Below, in pieces: positions 1-19,494 of a stretch of 64,000 nucleotides of DNA. Source of the stretch: Anisakis pegreffii (Eukaryota; Nematoda; Chromadorea; Rhabditida; Anisakidae); assembly GCA_035041965.1 (NCBI GenBank), contig JAPYMA010001379.1, positions 22,944-86,943 of the forward strand, in the 5' to 3' direction. Each line of letters opens with the position of its first letter. Positions within the stretch are counted from its first letter, which is position 1. A program made the translations under genes and the position numbers. The notes under the pieces were generated by a model. That model was given only the letters and a program-made list of their open reading frames with translations, was not told where the DNA came from and did no database searches.

Positions 1-64
<64 letters not shown>
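1..64. repeat. (AT)n microsatellite
   Basis: Uninterrupted AT dinucleotide repeat at the window edge, lying in the intron just upstream of the first visible lag-1 exon. It probably continues beyond the window. Confidence 0.97.
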
Positions 65-68
<4 letters not shown>

Positions 69-83
69 AGTCAAATTAAGTGA

Positions 84-7539
<7,456 letters not shown>

Positions 7540-9468
7540 AACGAATTCATCATATCATCAGCAGCAGCAATCATTTACATTCGTCCAGTTTTGATGTTGA
7601 ATATTGTTCAATACTTGCGTTTTAGTTCACTGTGAACAGAAATCATTGCATATTGTCAGAACGAATGATTATTCTCGCGGACAGTTGCTCCTTTTGTCGA
7701 AAATATTTACTTGTTTCTCGTCAGATCTCGTTCTACTCATTGTTATTTATCACCGTTTCATTCTTTTTGAATTCAGTTACTTACGTTTTTCATTCATCCG
7801 TGTTTCCATCTACGTCTCTTTTTGTTTGTTTCATTTAACATTGAAATTGTTCGAACAAATTTTAGCAATGTACTCCCGGAAAGTATGATATTTACACAAC
7901 TGAGTCCATTCTGCTTTAAGATCTGTCTCCTCAGGTGTTTTTTCTTGAGTTTTTGATATTTTATTTCACATAAAATTGTCTCAAGGTTACCGTTCTGTAA
8001 GGTGGTAAGTTTAATCATAAGAACTGTTTTTTGTTCATTGATAAAATTCTACAGTGATTCTGCTTGCACCTTCCCATGTTCTGTTTCTGTTGCAAAATTG
8101 AGCAGCGTTTCTTTCGAAACAAAAAACTTCTATAGAAAAAATGTATCGCAGTTATACAATGTATTGTTGCGTTATTTTGAATTTCTCTTATTTGGTTGCA
8201 TTCAGTGGCGTAGCCAAGACTTTTCCAGTGGAGGGGGTGCAAAATAGTCTGGTCTGGGAGAGGGAGAGAGTAACGCGCGTCTCCTACGACCTTAGCTCTG
8301 CCACTGGTCGAATTTATTGCAATATTTGTTCATGCTGACAATGAGGTATTGCATGTTTTTTTCTAAACTTTATTTTCTACATTTGTATTTATGGTTATGC
8401 TATTGTGAACGGCAATTGTTATGTGGTCATGCTCTATTTGTATTTCAGTTTAACAATCTCGTCAGTGCACTCAAATCTGACTGAAAAGAAATATTGAAAT
8501 TAATGATAAGTTAGACAAAAGTGGCATGCCTGGTTGTTCTTGTTTTCAATCCTCGCTTATCAGTCTTATTGTATTATATTTTCGTCAAATTCAGTCCCAT
8601 TCCCAATATTTTGCGTTTTACATCCTCCCGGGATATTCTGATTGTGACTGTTTGCAAGAAACGTTATCCCAGTTCAATTGTAATGGATGGCAGAGAATGG
8701 GTAGGAAATCAGTTACTTTCATAGCCAACTGATTCCAGAACTAATTATTTAAGTGTATTGTTGTGCTATCATTTGTATTTGTTTACATTTTACTGTTCTC
8801 GTTCAGTTTCATTTCGCTTGTGTGCTGTGTGTATATTTATGAAAATGTGCTTCTCGGTGTTGTTCTGTTTATACTTTCATATTTTTTGATCAGTTTCTAT
8901 ATTTTTAATTTTATGGTTTTATTTCATTAAAATTTCATTCATTTCGTTCTCACAAATTCGTGAATTCACCAAACTCGATACACAATGAATTTCAAAATTC
9001 CAATCAAGTTCGTTGCAAAATCTAATAAACAAATCCTTCATCATAACGATCTTTCGCCATACACGACACGTTTATAGCCACCAAACTTTCCACTTTTTAC
9101 AAACCCAAATAACAAATATCGTGCACCCGCTTTTTGAATTCATGATTGTTCTTCACTCTGTAATGTTCGCTTATGAAATCTTGGAAAACGTTTGAAAACA
9201 GCAACATACGCAACAATCAATATCTCATAAATAACTATGAAAAACAATTTTCAATAGAGAATCCCGAAGCACAATGACAATATGATACACATTTGTCACA
9301 AACCAGATACCTATGAACAATTGAGCAGTTACTTCGTTTAAAAAAATTCATTTAAGAACCAAAAATCCGATTATGTACAGTAATTAACGAACTTGAGGAA
9401 ACTTTTTAGTAAAACTGAAAAATCATAATGGATGAATTCAAAACTAATCGCTTGTTTCCCACGAAGCC
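7540..9468. other. lag-1 3' flank / probable 3' UTR and intergenic DNA
   Basis: T-rich sequence after the lag-1 stop, with no further coding exon recognised. It contains the small inverted-repeat element at 8203-8306 and an AATAAA near 9024 that could serve polyadenylation. Short open frames here have no family resemblance. Confidence 0.5.
8203..8306. mobile_element. About 104-bp MITE-like element with CAGTGGC termini
   Basis: It begins CAGTGGCGTAGCCAAG and ends CTTAGCTCTGCCACTG. The reverse complement of the end is CAGTGGCAGAGCTAAG, so the termini form an imperfect 16-bp inverted repeat. The interior carries a GGAGGGGGTGCAAAAT tract that recurs at about 30431. No clear target-site duplication was found. 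No coding capacity. Confidence 0.5.
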
Positions 9469-10157
9469 AGGGCCAGGTGTTGACTCCACATTGACTCCTT
9501 GCACGTCATTATCGCTTTTCATCATCTTGCTGTAAAAACGACATATCACCGTCGTCATCCCCAGAAACACAACAGCAAAAGCGTTGGGAGAAGGATCGGA
9601 AAGTGCAATTATCATCGGAAAGCAATCCACTCATTTGGATCTCTACCCCGATTGGCATGCGTGACAACGCCCAACTGGTTCCATAACGATCAACACGATC
9701 TAAAAAGAAAACGGAAAAAAGCTTGGATGAAAAAATGAAAACGAAGAAAAATTCCTCGCAGCACCACTGAAATCAATAAGAGTCACATAATGTTATGAGT
9801 TGAAACGAGATGATAGGGGAGCATTAAAAGAAAATATGCGAACTACGATTGAATGTTCAACTTCGGATCGCCCGCAGGAGCTCAGTAGATCGAATTCAGT
9901 GGAGCGTTGCAGCACAAATATGTACTTAGACATCGCAATTTAGATATCTTAATGATTACGCATCTCAGTGACTATACATTCACTTGTAAATAAACTGATA
10001 GCGGAATATAGCGGAAATTGCCCGCTATCGAACAGCGATAGCGCCGTTCCCGCTATCGCTATTCCGCTATTCACTCGAACTTCTGATATCGCTATTCCGC
10101 TATTCCGCTATTCGCTATTAGCGGACTAGCGGAATAGCGCGCTATTGCCCAACACTG
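9469..10157 (-). mobile_element. 5'-truncated hAT transposon copy (right end only)
   Basis: This 689-bp stretch matches 21411-22091 of the larger hAT element with only a handful of substitutions and one small insertion of an ATTCCGCTA unit. It contains the transposase start region (no BED finger), the subterminal GCGATAGCG/GCTATTCCGC array and the intact terminus GCCCAACACTG. The left end, the BED finger and the catalytic region are missing, and there is no matching left terminus near 9469. It is non-coding and non-autonomous. The high identity implies that both copies moved recently. Confidence 0.9.
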
Positions 10158-10804
10158 ATCATAGTATGTTATAACCGCGATATTATAATCTCACTGCCAT
10201 TGTACAATAATGTATTTAAATTGTTATTCTCCTTTGCCTGTTTTAAAATCTTTCCTCCCCCCCAGCAATAGTTGGGGTAGTATATTCGCCAGATAGTATT
10301 AAACTGTATTATACTACTTTATAAATATTGACATGCGAATAAAATATTATTATTAAAAAAAATTAATTCGCTTTGCATTTGCTCCTTTTCTCTGCCCACT
10401 TCCGTCACTTGGCGAACTGTCAGCATCCCCTCAAAACTGCTTTTTGCCTACTGTTACCAGAGACGAACTTTACATTGTCTAGCCGTAGTAGAACTCCATG
10501 ATTAATCGGTACTTTTCGCGGTGGATGGGATTTTTCTACCGATTTATTCACCGTTGTGTTCATTCCTTCAATTATTTGCTTATTCTTTAATTCTTCGTCG
10601 TTAGCTTCTCAAATCATAGCTCTGTTCTTTTTTTGTTTTTAGATATTTATATTGTTTTATATGTGAATGCATCTCCTTTGAATTAGGTATTTTGTGTATT
10701 TGAAATTTATATGCAGAAGTACAGCGTTTTTGGTACTTTACTGATTGCAGTCTGTCGTGTAGAGTTGAACTAAAGGTGTTTTGCTTATATGTTTGTTGTG
10801 CCTA
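10158..10804. other. Intergenic / cct-8 upstream region
   Basis: No gene recognised. It includes a short C-run and AATAAAATATTATTATTAAAAAAAA at about 10338, which resembles a polyadenylated 3' end or a small retro-element tail, followed by T-rich DNA leading to the cct-8 leader. The cct-8 promoter should lie here, but no core element could be assigned. Confidence 0.4.
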
Positions 10805-10810
10805 TTTCAG
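10805..10810 (+). promoter_or_regulatory. Probable spliced-leader trans-splice acceptor of cct-8
   Basis: TTTCAG lies 38 nt upstream of the cct-8 ATG, with no in-frame coding upstream and no recognisable upstream donor. TTTCAG is the standard nematode acceptor for cis- and trans-splicing, so the mature 5' end probably begins at 10811. Confidence 0.55.
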
Positions 10811-10848
10811 CAGTTCACAGCTATAGCAAAACTCTGTAACTCCTCAGT

Positions 10849-13800
10849 ATGGCGATGTCAATTCCAAAATCCGGATATGCTCGTTTTCTAAAGGAGGGAG
10901 CTCAGGTCTGTGCTACTTTTCAAATAGCCCCACCTTTCGCAGACACATTTCAGTTGTCATCGTGGTATCGTGAGATCAGTCGTTCCCTTTATGTTGACTG
11001 ACATTTCGGATGACTGCAAAACTCTTAAAAAAACTTGGCTTGTTTATCATCGTTATTTATGTGTAAGTGGAGCCGTTATCAGATCTATCCAAAGAAATAT
11101 TCTCGGAAATTTCAGTCGTTCAAGGGTACTGAAGAGGCTGTTCAACGTAATATTGAAGCTTGCACAGAGCTGGCTGCACAGATTCGCTCTGCCTACGGCC
11201 CAAGTGGTAAGCATTATGGTTCTTGAGTTTCTTCGTAGCCGTAATTCTAATATCTAATTGTCAGTGTAATGACGAAAGACACTTCGAGCTCGTTTATTTT
11301 CGATTCTTTGCGAAATTTAAACATTCTTATGTATTAAATGTTGAACTGATAAATGCCTAAAGGTTTCTGTGCGTCATTATGAACAGAGAAACTTTCAAAC
11401 ATTTATCAGACATTGTTGGGCACACCGAATAATTTCAATATTCCACTTTTCAGGTATGAACAAGATGGTAATCAATCATATCGAAAAACTGTTTGTGACA
11501 AATGATGCGGCAACAATTCTGAAAGAGTTGGAAATTCAGCATCCGGCCGCAAGAATGGTCATAATGGCAAGTCAGATGCAAGAGAAACAGATTGGTGATG
11601 GGACGAATACGGTGGTGATATTCGCTTGTGCGCTTTTGGAACATGCATCGCAGCTGCTCAATATGGTTAACTATGATTGTATCTGTCCATGATTTTTATG
11701 AAACCTTTCCGATAGTTATGAAACTCTAGTTGATATGTGGTATGATTGTAGCTGATGAATTGCTTCTCTTCTGATGGTGATGACCTTTCAACATGTTCCT
11801 ACTGTTCGTTTCAGGGTCTAAGTCCTGCTGAAATAGCCGCAGGTTATGAGCAAGCGTTGGACAAAACGCTGGAAATTCTTCCTTCGTTAGTAGTGAAAAA
11901 AGCGACAGACTTACGCGATCTCAGCGCTGTTCAAAACTACTTAAAATCGGCTATAATGTCGAAACAATACGATAATGTTGATTTTATCACCGAATTGGTT
12001 GCGAAAGCGTGCGGTACGTTGGGTGCTCAATTTTTAATCAAATTCATTCATTCGATGTCATCATTTCGACGATCATCTCGTTTCAGTTCAAATCGTCCCA
12101 AAGAATGCGTACAATTTCAACGTTGACAATATTCGCATTTGTAAGATTTTGGGTGCTGGCATTACTTCATCTCACACGATGAATGGTATGGTTTTCAAGC
12201 GTGGTGCAGAAGGAGAAATCAAGAAAATCTCAAATGCGCGTATTGCCGTCTTCGCGTGCCCATTTGATCTGACTCAAACTGAGACAAAGGTATTCTCTTT
12301 GTGCAATGATTGGACAAAGAAAGCTCTTTGATTCAACCAAATAGCGAAGCGATTCGTCTTTGCAATTGTTTCGTAAATCAACGTTCTTGTTTATTGTTCA
12401 CGACGGTGATGATTTCAGGGCACAGTTCTGATGGAAACCGCGTCGGATCTGTTGAGTTTCAGTGCTGGTGAGGAGTCCGAGGTAGAGCAACAAGTGAAAG
12501 CGTTAGCGCAGAATGGAGTATCGTGCGTGGTTGCTGCCGGTAAATTTGGAGATTTGTATTTGCATTTCTTGAACAAATACAACATTATGGGTGTTCGTCT
12601 CACATCAAAATTCGACTTGAGACGATTGTGTCGAACCACTGGAGCTCAAGCGCAAGCCAGAGTGGTAAGTTTGTTCGTGATGTAATTTACAAAATTGAAT
12701 GACCAATTATCTCGATGTCGTATTGATTATGATGGCGTTCAGCATCAAAAGTTTCATCGAGTAAAGTGAATTTTTATCATGTACAAATTTCTGTTGTTAC
12801 TAACCTATGGTATTGTCATAGATGAACGAATAACATATTGCAGTGCGCACCGAGCGTGGATCTGCTAGGTGAATGTGATCGTGTGTACGTTGAAGAGATA
12901 GGCGATACGGAAGTTGTAGTTTTCGATAAGGCAAGTGAAAGAGGCAATATAGCTACAATTGTGATTCGTGGATCAAGTCAGTCGAGGATGGACGATGTCG
13001 AAAGAGCCATCGATGATGCTGTCAACACCTATAAAGCACTAACGAGAGATGACCAGGTATCGATCATTGTTTCTGTTGATCATATATACTGCATGTGCTC
13101 GTATGACGCCGTTCCATTCGCTACATAGTCTAATTGCTTCAAGCCCGACTGAATGAATTAAAACTGAATGAATTATTTTTTAAATTTTATTTCATTATTT
13201 GGTTTTTTTAACATGTTTCTGTTATTCAATTTTGGTGATCGAATCTGCATTTTCAAAATTATGCTGAGTGAATTGTAACGGCATTGAGAATACATAATTC
13301 GCATTCAATGCGTGTATGAATAAAGAGATATGAGGAGTGTGCAGTGAGCTTCTGCGATCCTTCGATATCAAGTGGAGACCAGTTATTATTAAGTAGCAGA
13401 AGTTATTAACCGTTCATTTCAGTTAGTAGCCGGAGCGGGCGCTGTTGAAATTGAATTAGCTAAGCAAATTGACGATATCGGGTCGAAATGTGCTGGTTTG
13501 GCGCAGTACGCAATTCGAAAGTTTGCACAAGCACTCGAAGCGTTGCCGAAGCAGTTAGCTGATAATGCAGGACTGAAGGCCACCGAAGTATTGTCGAAGC
13601 TGTACGCTACACATGAGGAAGGCAAGAAGAATGCTGGTGTAGACTTGCAGAGTGGTGAAGTTATGGATGCATCAGCGAACAACATCTTCGACTTGTATGC
13701 AAGTAAGAAATTGGCAATTAAACTGGCCACGAACGCGGCCATAACCATACTCAAAGTAGATCAGGTACGTCGGTTGTTTTGTTTGCATTCTTTGATTTAG

Positions 13801-14140
13801 TTCTTTTTCGGTTCGCTTTGTTATGTTTAAAGTCGTCGTTTTTTCAGCAACGATGGGAACACATTTGAATATTTCATCGTATTTTTAGAGAGGTGCAATG
13901 ATAGGTGCGAAATGACCTCTTATTTTATGAATTAATTCCACAGCACTATAGAGACACAGTCGTTCTACTGATAGATGATATACAAGGGGACATGAAATCT
14001 GAAGTGATTAAATGATGCATCTCATGATTACTCGATTACACGTTTGATTTCAGATCATAATGTCGAAGCAAGCCACTGGCGGTCCTAAACCACGTGGACC
14101 GAAACCGCAGGATGAAGATGACGACGATGGAATGGCTTAG
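10849..14140 (+). CDS. cct-8: T-complex protein 1 subunit theta (CCT8)
   Basis: Subunit of the eight-membered cytosolic group II chaperonin TRiC/CCT, which folds actin, tubulin and other proteins using ATP. Exons: 10849-10905, 11116-11206, 11454-11665, 11815-12013, 12087-12289, 12419-12664, 12844-13056, 13423-13764, 14054-14140 (stop TAG). All phases agree, giving 549 residues, about the length of worm CCT-8. Seen: N-terminal KSGYARFLKEGAQ; equatorial ATP-site region AYGPSGMNKMV followed by VTNDAATILKELE and QIGDGTNTVV, where the theta family and other CCTs carry the GDG(T/N) loop; apical domain CPFDLTQTETKGTVL and KFDLRRLCRTTGAQ; a second equatorial segment VAGAGAVEIELAKQI; C-terminal ATGGPKPRGPK and an acidic DDDDGMA tail typical of theta. 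Introns are short except 13057-13422 and 13765-14053. The start is the first ATG after a TTTCAG. Identification is secure. Confidence 0.97.
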
Positions 14141-15556
14141 TTCGTGGACTAACGTATAGTCAAATGTTATAGTTCTGGCGTGCATTTTGCCATATCCGAA
14201 AAAGTACATCATAATATGCCCATTAAACGTCTCGAAACCGTCATGCTATCATCATGTTGTTAAGCATTACCATTGTTATTCAATATTGAATTGTTAAGTT
14301 GGTAATATGATATTCAAATTGTTGAATTCGCTTTTATTTTTTTCTTATATCGCAACATTCTCACACTTTCTTAAATATCCATATCTCACGAACATAATTT
14401 CTAGTTATTTTTTTCTCTGTTATTCAGCAGCATCTCTTTGCGACATCTCGTTCCGTTCACCTCAAATCATCTATTTTAATCTGAATGCAAGATGCTGGAA
14501 AAATTGCTTTAAATTTTAAATTTTAATGCATTTTCGTTTTTTCCGACAAATTTTCTTCTGAAATCAAAGTGAATCTGTTCTCTGTCTGAGAAGGATCGAA
14601 ATTTTCATAATCCACTCAGCTGATTGTTTCCTTCCATTTCATAAGATTGATTTTGATTTCTGTTGAAAATTCGTTCGAAATCGCTTGTTTCTTGTTAATG
14701 TTAATGTTTTTTTTTCGCAAATTTTATTTTGTTATCACATTTTGTGAAGTGACTGTGCAACAATAATAAATGATCACTGAGCATTTATTCTCGTTCGCAG
14801 CTTTCAATTTACAATTAAAGGTGCGTGGTATGGACGTATTTGCTGCCAATGAGGCATACTTCTTGATGTTGTTGAATCAGTGTTTTCACCTCACCGAAAA
14901 TTCATTCAATCCATGATTGTACGCACTGAATTTGAATATCGTTGGGATAGTAATTGTAACAGTTCGGAATTATTTGAAGTAGAAGTGGCGATAGTAGGCG
15001 TAAGATGCGACTGTGAATTAGACTTACAATGAGATTGATGCCGGATGGTCTATCTGTTGAACAAATAGGTGGTTCGGCGAGATGAATTGAGCTCAGCATA
15101 AACTTCAGCCCAGATTTGGTCCATCGCTTTTACTATTACCACTTGTGAAGTGGAGTTGGGTTGCGAACCACCGAGGAAAATCTATCGGTCACTAACTAGT
15201 TCTAGTGTATAGTTAGACAATTGCTCGCTCAGACACACATTTTACGGCACACGGAATCCGTCGGTTCTGTTTGGATTATAGTACCAGAGCACTGAATCAA
15301 AAACCGTTGAACATCTAACTTAGGTTATGTTCGAGGAATAGACAATGAATATGCGAATATTGCGTTGCAAGTATGGAAGTGATTGTACTTCTGCTTGAAA
15401 TTCGTTGATGCATTGATTGGTTCATAAAATAGAAGAGCGTTTTAATGAGAGTTTATAATAAGTACCAAGTACGTGAAGAACTATTCGTGCAGGAGAAGTA
15501 CGTGCTGTGCAGCAATTTAATTGTTCTCGTTTGGTTATCGTCGTATTTCACTGAAG
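14141..15556. other. cct-8 3' UTR and cct-8/csn-4 intergenic region
   Basis: Contains ATTAAA at 14222-14227, a plausible cct-8 poly(A) signal about 80 nt after the stop, and an AATAAA near 14764. The rest is T-rich and then mixed sequence with no recognisable exon. An AG preceded by CTGTGC at 15511-15512 is a possible acceptor for the csn-4 leader. About 1.4 kb separates the two genes, so a tight operon is unlikely. Confidence 0.5.
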
Positions 15557-18146
15557 ATGTCCGATGATATTACAACGTTGGTGAGTCGAATTTTTAGCGG
15601 TGAACCAGACCACAAGGTTCAGTCAGAGAAGTTTGTTATTTCATCTTTGTCGTGAAAGCGCATTTTCAATGTTTCATTTGGGTTTTTTTGTATGGAAATT
15701 CCTATGAAACTCTGATTATTTCTTTCTGAAATTCTTCTATTTGACTGCATGTACTTTTTATGTCTCACTTCTTTCAAGGATCAAAAACATGCTGATGGAA
15801 GTGTTGTCGAGCGTTGGTTCAAGTGATGAAGAGTCAATAAGCGATCGTGTGAATCAACTTGCTGCAGCAGGTTTGTTGCTGATCGATGAATTTTTTTGTT
15901 ATATATTGCAGAGAGTTTAAAATGCAAACTGAAAAACACTTAAGGTTTTGTTCAATAGAAAAATTCTTTGTTGCTCGAAGAGTTTCGTGGTTATTTGAGG
16001 GATTGATTGTATTATATTTCAGATTCATTTCTTGCAGAATCTAGTATTTTCAAGAGTCAATTTGATCAGTTGAAAACAAAGTAATTTCAGTAGTGAATCA
16101 AGAGAGTATCTCAATGGTTGTCTCAAGACAGTTCGTAAGCGATGTTGTCGTGGCCATGGAACAACTCCCGCACAATATCGTTAAAAGAATGGCCATTGGA
16201 CTGTTGGCTACGATTCACTCTCGTCACATTTCTTACGAAGAACAGGTAAGGTGAATCCTTTTACTGAATTACAAATGATTAGATGATATTCGTTGAAGGC
16301 AGCTCAACTCCGTTTCAAACTGGCTGATATCTACGAAATGGAAGGTGAAAATAAACAAGCTGCAAAGACACTTATGGCAATTCCATTGGAAACTGGTCAA
16401 AGGTGATCGTCTTACATGAGACATTTTACATTGACTTGTTCGTTCCACCATTTGATCCTGAAATGTTTCATTTTATTTGAAAATGATCAATCAATGATTA
16501 TCATTATTTCAGTGACTTTGAATTGGAGTAATCTCACTTTATGTCGTCTTGTTTAGGAGTTATCCAGCGGATCTGAAAATGCGAACATACTTGCGAATTG
16601 CGCAGTTGGCACTGGAATATGGTGATGCAGCTGATGCGGAAGCGTTTGTCAATCGAGCTTCAATGCTTCAGAATGATGCAAAAAATGAACAATTGAATAT
16701 CATGTATAAGGTTGTTTTCCAACCTTTCGCTAGTAATTCATATTGAGGTGTCTTGATTTTAATGTTAAGTATAAGTGAATTATTCATAGAGTACCACCGC
16801 TCCCATTATATTCAAATTAAGAAACCGTTTAATTTTAAGCAGAATTTACGTTCGAATCAAGCGGAATTCACACAAACAACTACTGTAAATAAGGAATGAC
16901 AATTTTTATGTTGTCAATCTTGTTGTTATCATTCTAAACTATCATGACTGACTCTCTTTGGTTGCGATTAGATCGTTGATTTTCAGGCGCAGTATGCACG
17001 TGTTTTGGATCATCGACGTAAATTCATTGAAGCTGCACAACGATATTATGAGCTGTCGCTGGTTCCTGTACTGACAAACTCCGAGAAAATGCAAGCGTTG
17101 ATGAATGCTGTATCGTGTGCTATTCTCGCTTCACCGGGTATTTTTTCGTAATCAATCTGTGTTAGATTCGTAATGGAATGAGAGAAAAATTCTGTAGACA
17201 GATGAAAGTTGATCAGTTTAGTTTATCTTATCCAACAGCAAGGAATAAAAGCTTCATTGAGATACTCATTTAGATGATTCTTTCGTAATTACTCATTTGC
17301 AATGTTAGTTATGAAGAAGTGATAGTTTTTGTTGTCAGGTATTCAACGATCTCGTATGTTGACGGCGTTGTTTAAAGATGAACGCTGTGAACGATTACCT
17401 TCACATAGTGTACTGCAGAAGATGCATCTGGAACGTTTGATCAAGCATGATGAGGTGGACGATTCTAGATTGTATTTCGCATTGTACATTTGCATGAACC
17501 CTCTCAGTCAGACCTTATTGTTATGAGCGTTCAGTTTTCTGGTGTACAGTAAGTAGATATTCATTCTCATTCCTAGTTCGAGATTCAGGTATCAGAGTTT
17601 GAGAAGTCGTTATCGGCACATCAACGTGAAGTACACGATGGTTGTTCAATTTTGCAACGAGCAGTAATCGAGCATAACGTTATCGCGATCAGTAATATCT
17701 TTATGAATATTAGTTTCGACGACTTGGCGCAGCTATTGGAGATTAACGTGAAACGGGTTCGTTCATTTTTGTCCTTTATCGATTTGTTATTGATTCGAGC
17801 GAAGAGTCTTTGGCCATGTCAAATAATTTCAATCAGGTTGTGTTGCAGGCTGAGAAGGTGACTTGGCAAATGATTGCTGAAAAACGCATCAACGGCTCAA
17901 TTGATCAACTCGATCGAGTTGTCCGTTTCAAACGTATGTGATTGAATTTTTTTGTTTGTTTTTCAGTACTGTTTTTAATGGAATTCGATTCAAGGCAAGG
18001 ACGCGTTAGTGGAGTGGGACGAGCAAATCGGTGAGTTGTGTCAGCACGTAAATCACATAGTGGATATGATTCTGGACGAACATAAGGAGTGGGCTGAACA
18101 ACGTATCGAGTCGAGCCGTTCTGGTACGGGCATTACTGCCTCATGA
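15557..18146 (+). CDS. csn-4: COP9 signalosome complex subunit 4
   Basis: PCI-domain subunit of the COP9 signalosome, which removes NEDD8 from cullin-RING ubiquitin ligases. Exons: 15557-15630, 15779-15870, 16091-16245, 16299-16402, 16557-16710, 16987-17137, 17339-17454, 17589-17756, 17849-17933, 17995-18146 (stop TGA). Phases agree and total 416 residues, close to the roughly 406 of human CSN4. Seen: helical-repeat segments with ISYEEQAAQLRFKLADIYE, TLMAIPLETGQRSYPAD and EAFVNRASMLQNDAKNEQLN; LDHRRKFIEAAQRYYEL; IQRSRMLTALFKDERCERL; the PCI winged helix with ILQRAVIEHNVIAISN, FDDLAQLLEINVKRAEKV and AEKRINGSIDQLDRVVRF; a C-terminal helix to the stop. The N-terminal 50 residues are less conserved, so the first two exons and the start ATG are less certain than the rest. 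An AG at 16036-16037 would open a frame ending in TAA and was not used. Confidence 0.94.
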
Positions 18147-19165
18147 TTCATTTTGCTTTTGTTGAATCGTTCACTTTATGAATAATCGCAGTTCTATTTT
18201 CAATAGGATTTCGAAATATTTGTACTCTCTGGCTCAGTTTAAGCGCACGAAAAAGGATTTCACGAGCATAATCCGCATTTTTACATTCAACTAAAAGCTT
18301 TTGATATTTCGTTCGTATCCATCTCTTGCTGGTATATATTTTTCTAAATGCGAAAGAATCTCATATAACAATGAACAAATTGTTAGTTAATGAATTTTGA
18401 CGTTAATGAATTGTTAATTTTGTTTTCTCTTTGTTTCTATTCCTTTACCTTTGTTTATTTCTTAGGGAGTGTTCCTTTGAAGCTTTTTGCTACAGAGAGT
18501 TTGTTCACCGTTTGGGCATTGTTGACTTGATCATATGCCCTTTGCGCTTGATTGTTTTATATGCGTAAAATAGAAAACGCTGCGCGATGTATATGTTTTG
18601 AGTTGTATTTTTCTTGAATTTTTTATAATATTAAAGAAATCAGTATTCTCACATTTACTGAACATGAGAGTTATGAGCAGTCAAGATAAATACATAATAG
18701 ATTGAAACATCCTGTCAGGCGTTTTCAATCATTCGATCAGTGCGACTTATTGAGTATTGCATTCGAGTATCGCATTTCGTTCGAGTATTGCATTCGTAAG
18801 GCTTTTTATCAACCGACGCTAGATGATTAGATCCATGAGCTCAAGTATGATCCGAAGCTGGATCCCATTTATATGGCTCATTTATATATCAATCCTTTTA
18901 GCTGAACATTTGTCCAAAACTTCAAGCTGGCTATGAGTCATATTCGCGTGCATAATTGAGAAAAAAGCATTGAAAATTTGAGAAAAAGCAGTTAATGAGC
19001 ATGCAGCAGCAAGCAGCAGAGTGGAAATTGTAGATGGGTTATAGGTGTGCTTTATCAGTGGTTGAATGTAATAAGATTATACGATGTGTTGTTATTTATT
19101 TTCGTTTATTTATTCTTTATGCCTTTATTTTCCTCAGTGACGTGTCCGTGGCACGGTGCAAATCA
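18147..19165. other. csn-4 3' UTR and flank of the hAT insertion
   Basis: AT-rich, without a recognisable coding exon. An ATTAAA near 18630 is one candidate polyadenylation signal. It contains several close repeats of a GAGTATTGCATTCG word around 18750-18800. It ends at the target duplication of the hAT element. Confidence 0.45.
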
Positions 19166-19173
19166 ATATACAG
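19166..19173. repeat. Left 8-bp target-site duplication of hAT element
   Basis: ATATACAG immediately precedes the left terminus CAGTGTTGGGC. The same 8 bp follow the right terminus at 22092-22099. An 8-bp duplication is diagnostic of hAT transposition. Confidence 0.93.
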
Positions 19174-19184
19174 CAGTGTTGGGC

Positions 19185-19310
19185 GCGCTATCGAAGAACG
19201 ATAGCGCGCTATCGCTATTCCGCTAGCGAAAAGACTTCCGCTAGTCCGCTCCCGCTATCGCTATTACCCACTGAATCGATAGCGGAGCGCTATCGCTACC
19301 GCTATCGCCT
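19185..19310. repeat. Left subterminal GCTATCGC/GCTATTCCGC array
   Basis: Dense direct and inverted copies of GATAGCG, GCTATCGCTATTCCGCTA and related words next to the left terminus of the hAT element. Similar arrays lie at its right end and in the truncated copy (10000-10145). Such subterminal motifs are typical hAT transposase-binding sites and can also form hairpins. Confidence 0.8.
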
Positions 19311-19494
19311 ACTTTAAAAACCTCATTACACCACTAAATGATTCAAAATTTTCATTAATCAACACGCATTTTTGAATTAGATGTGAGAAACATTACGAAA
19401 GTAGATTTTCACGAGAAAATAAATTTTATTTTAAGACAATAGGAGACAATATAGGTTTTTAAGACAATATAGGTTTATCTGCTCAATTCCTCAC

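Noticed and set aside
16038..16081. Possible extra csn-4 exon after TTGCAG
   Set aside because: It runs into TAA before any usable donor; the exon at 16091 joins in phase and matches the family.
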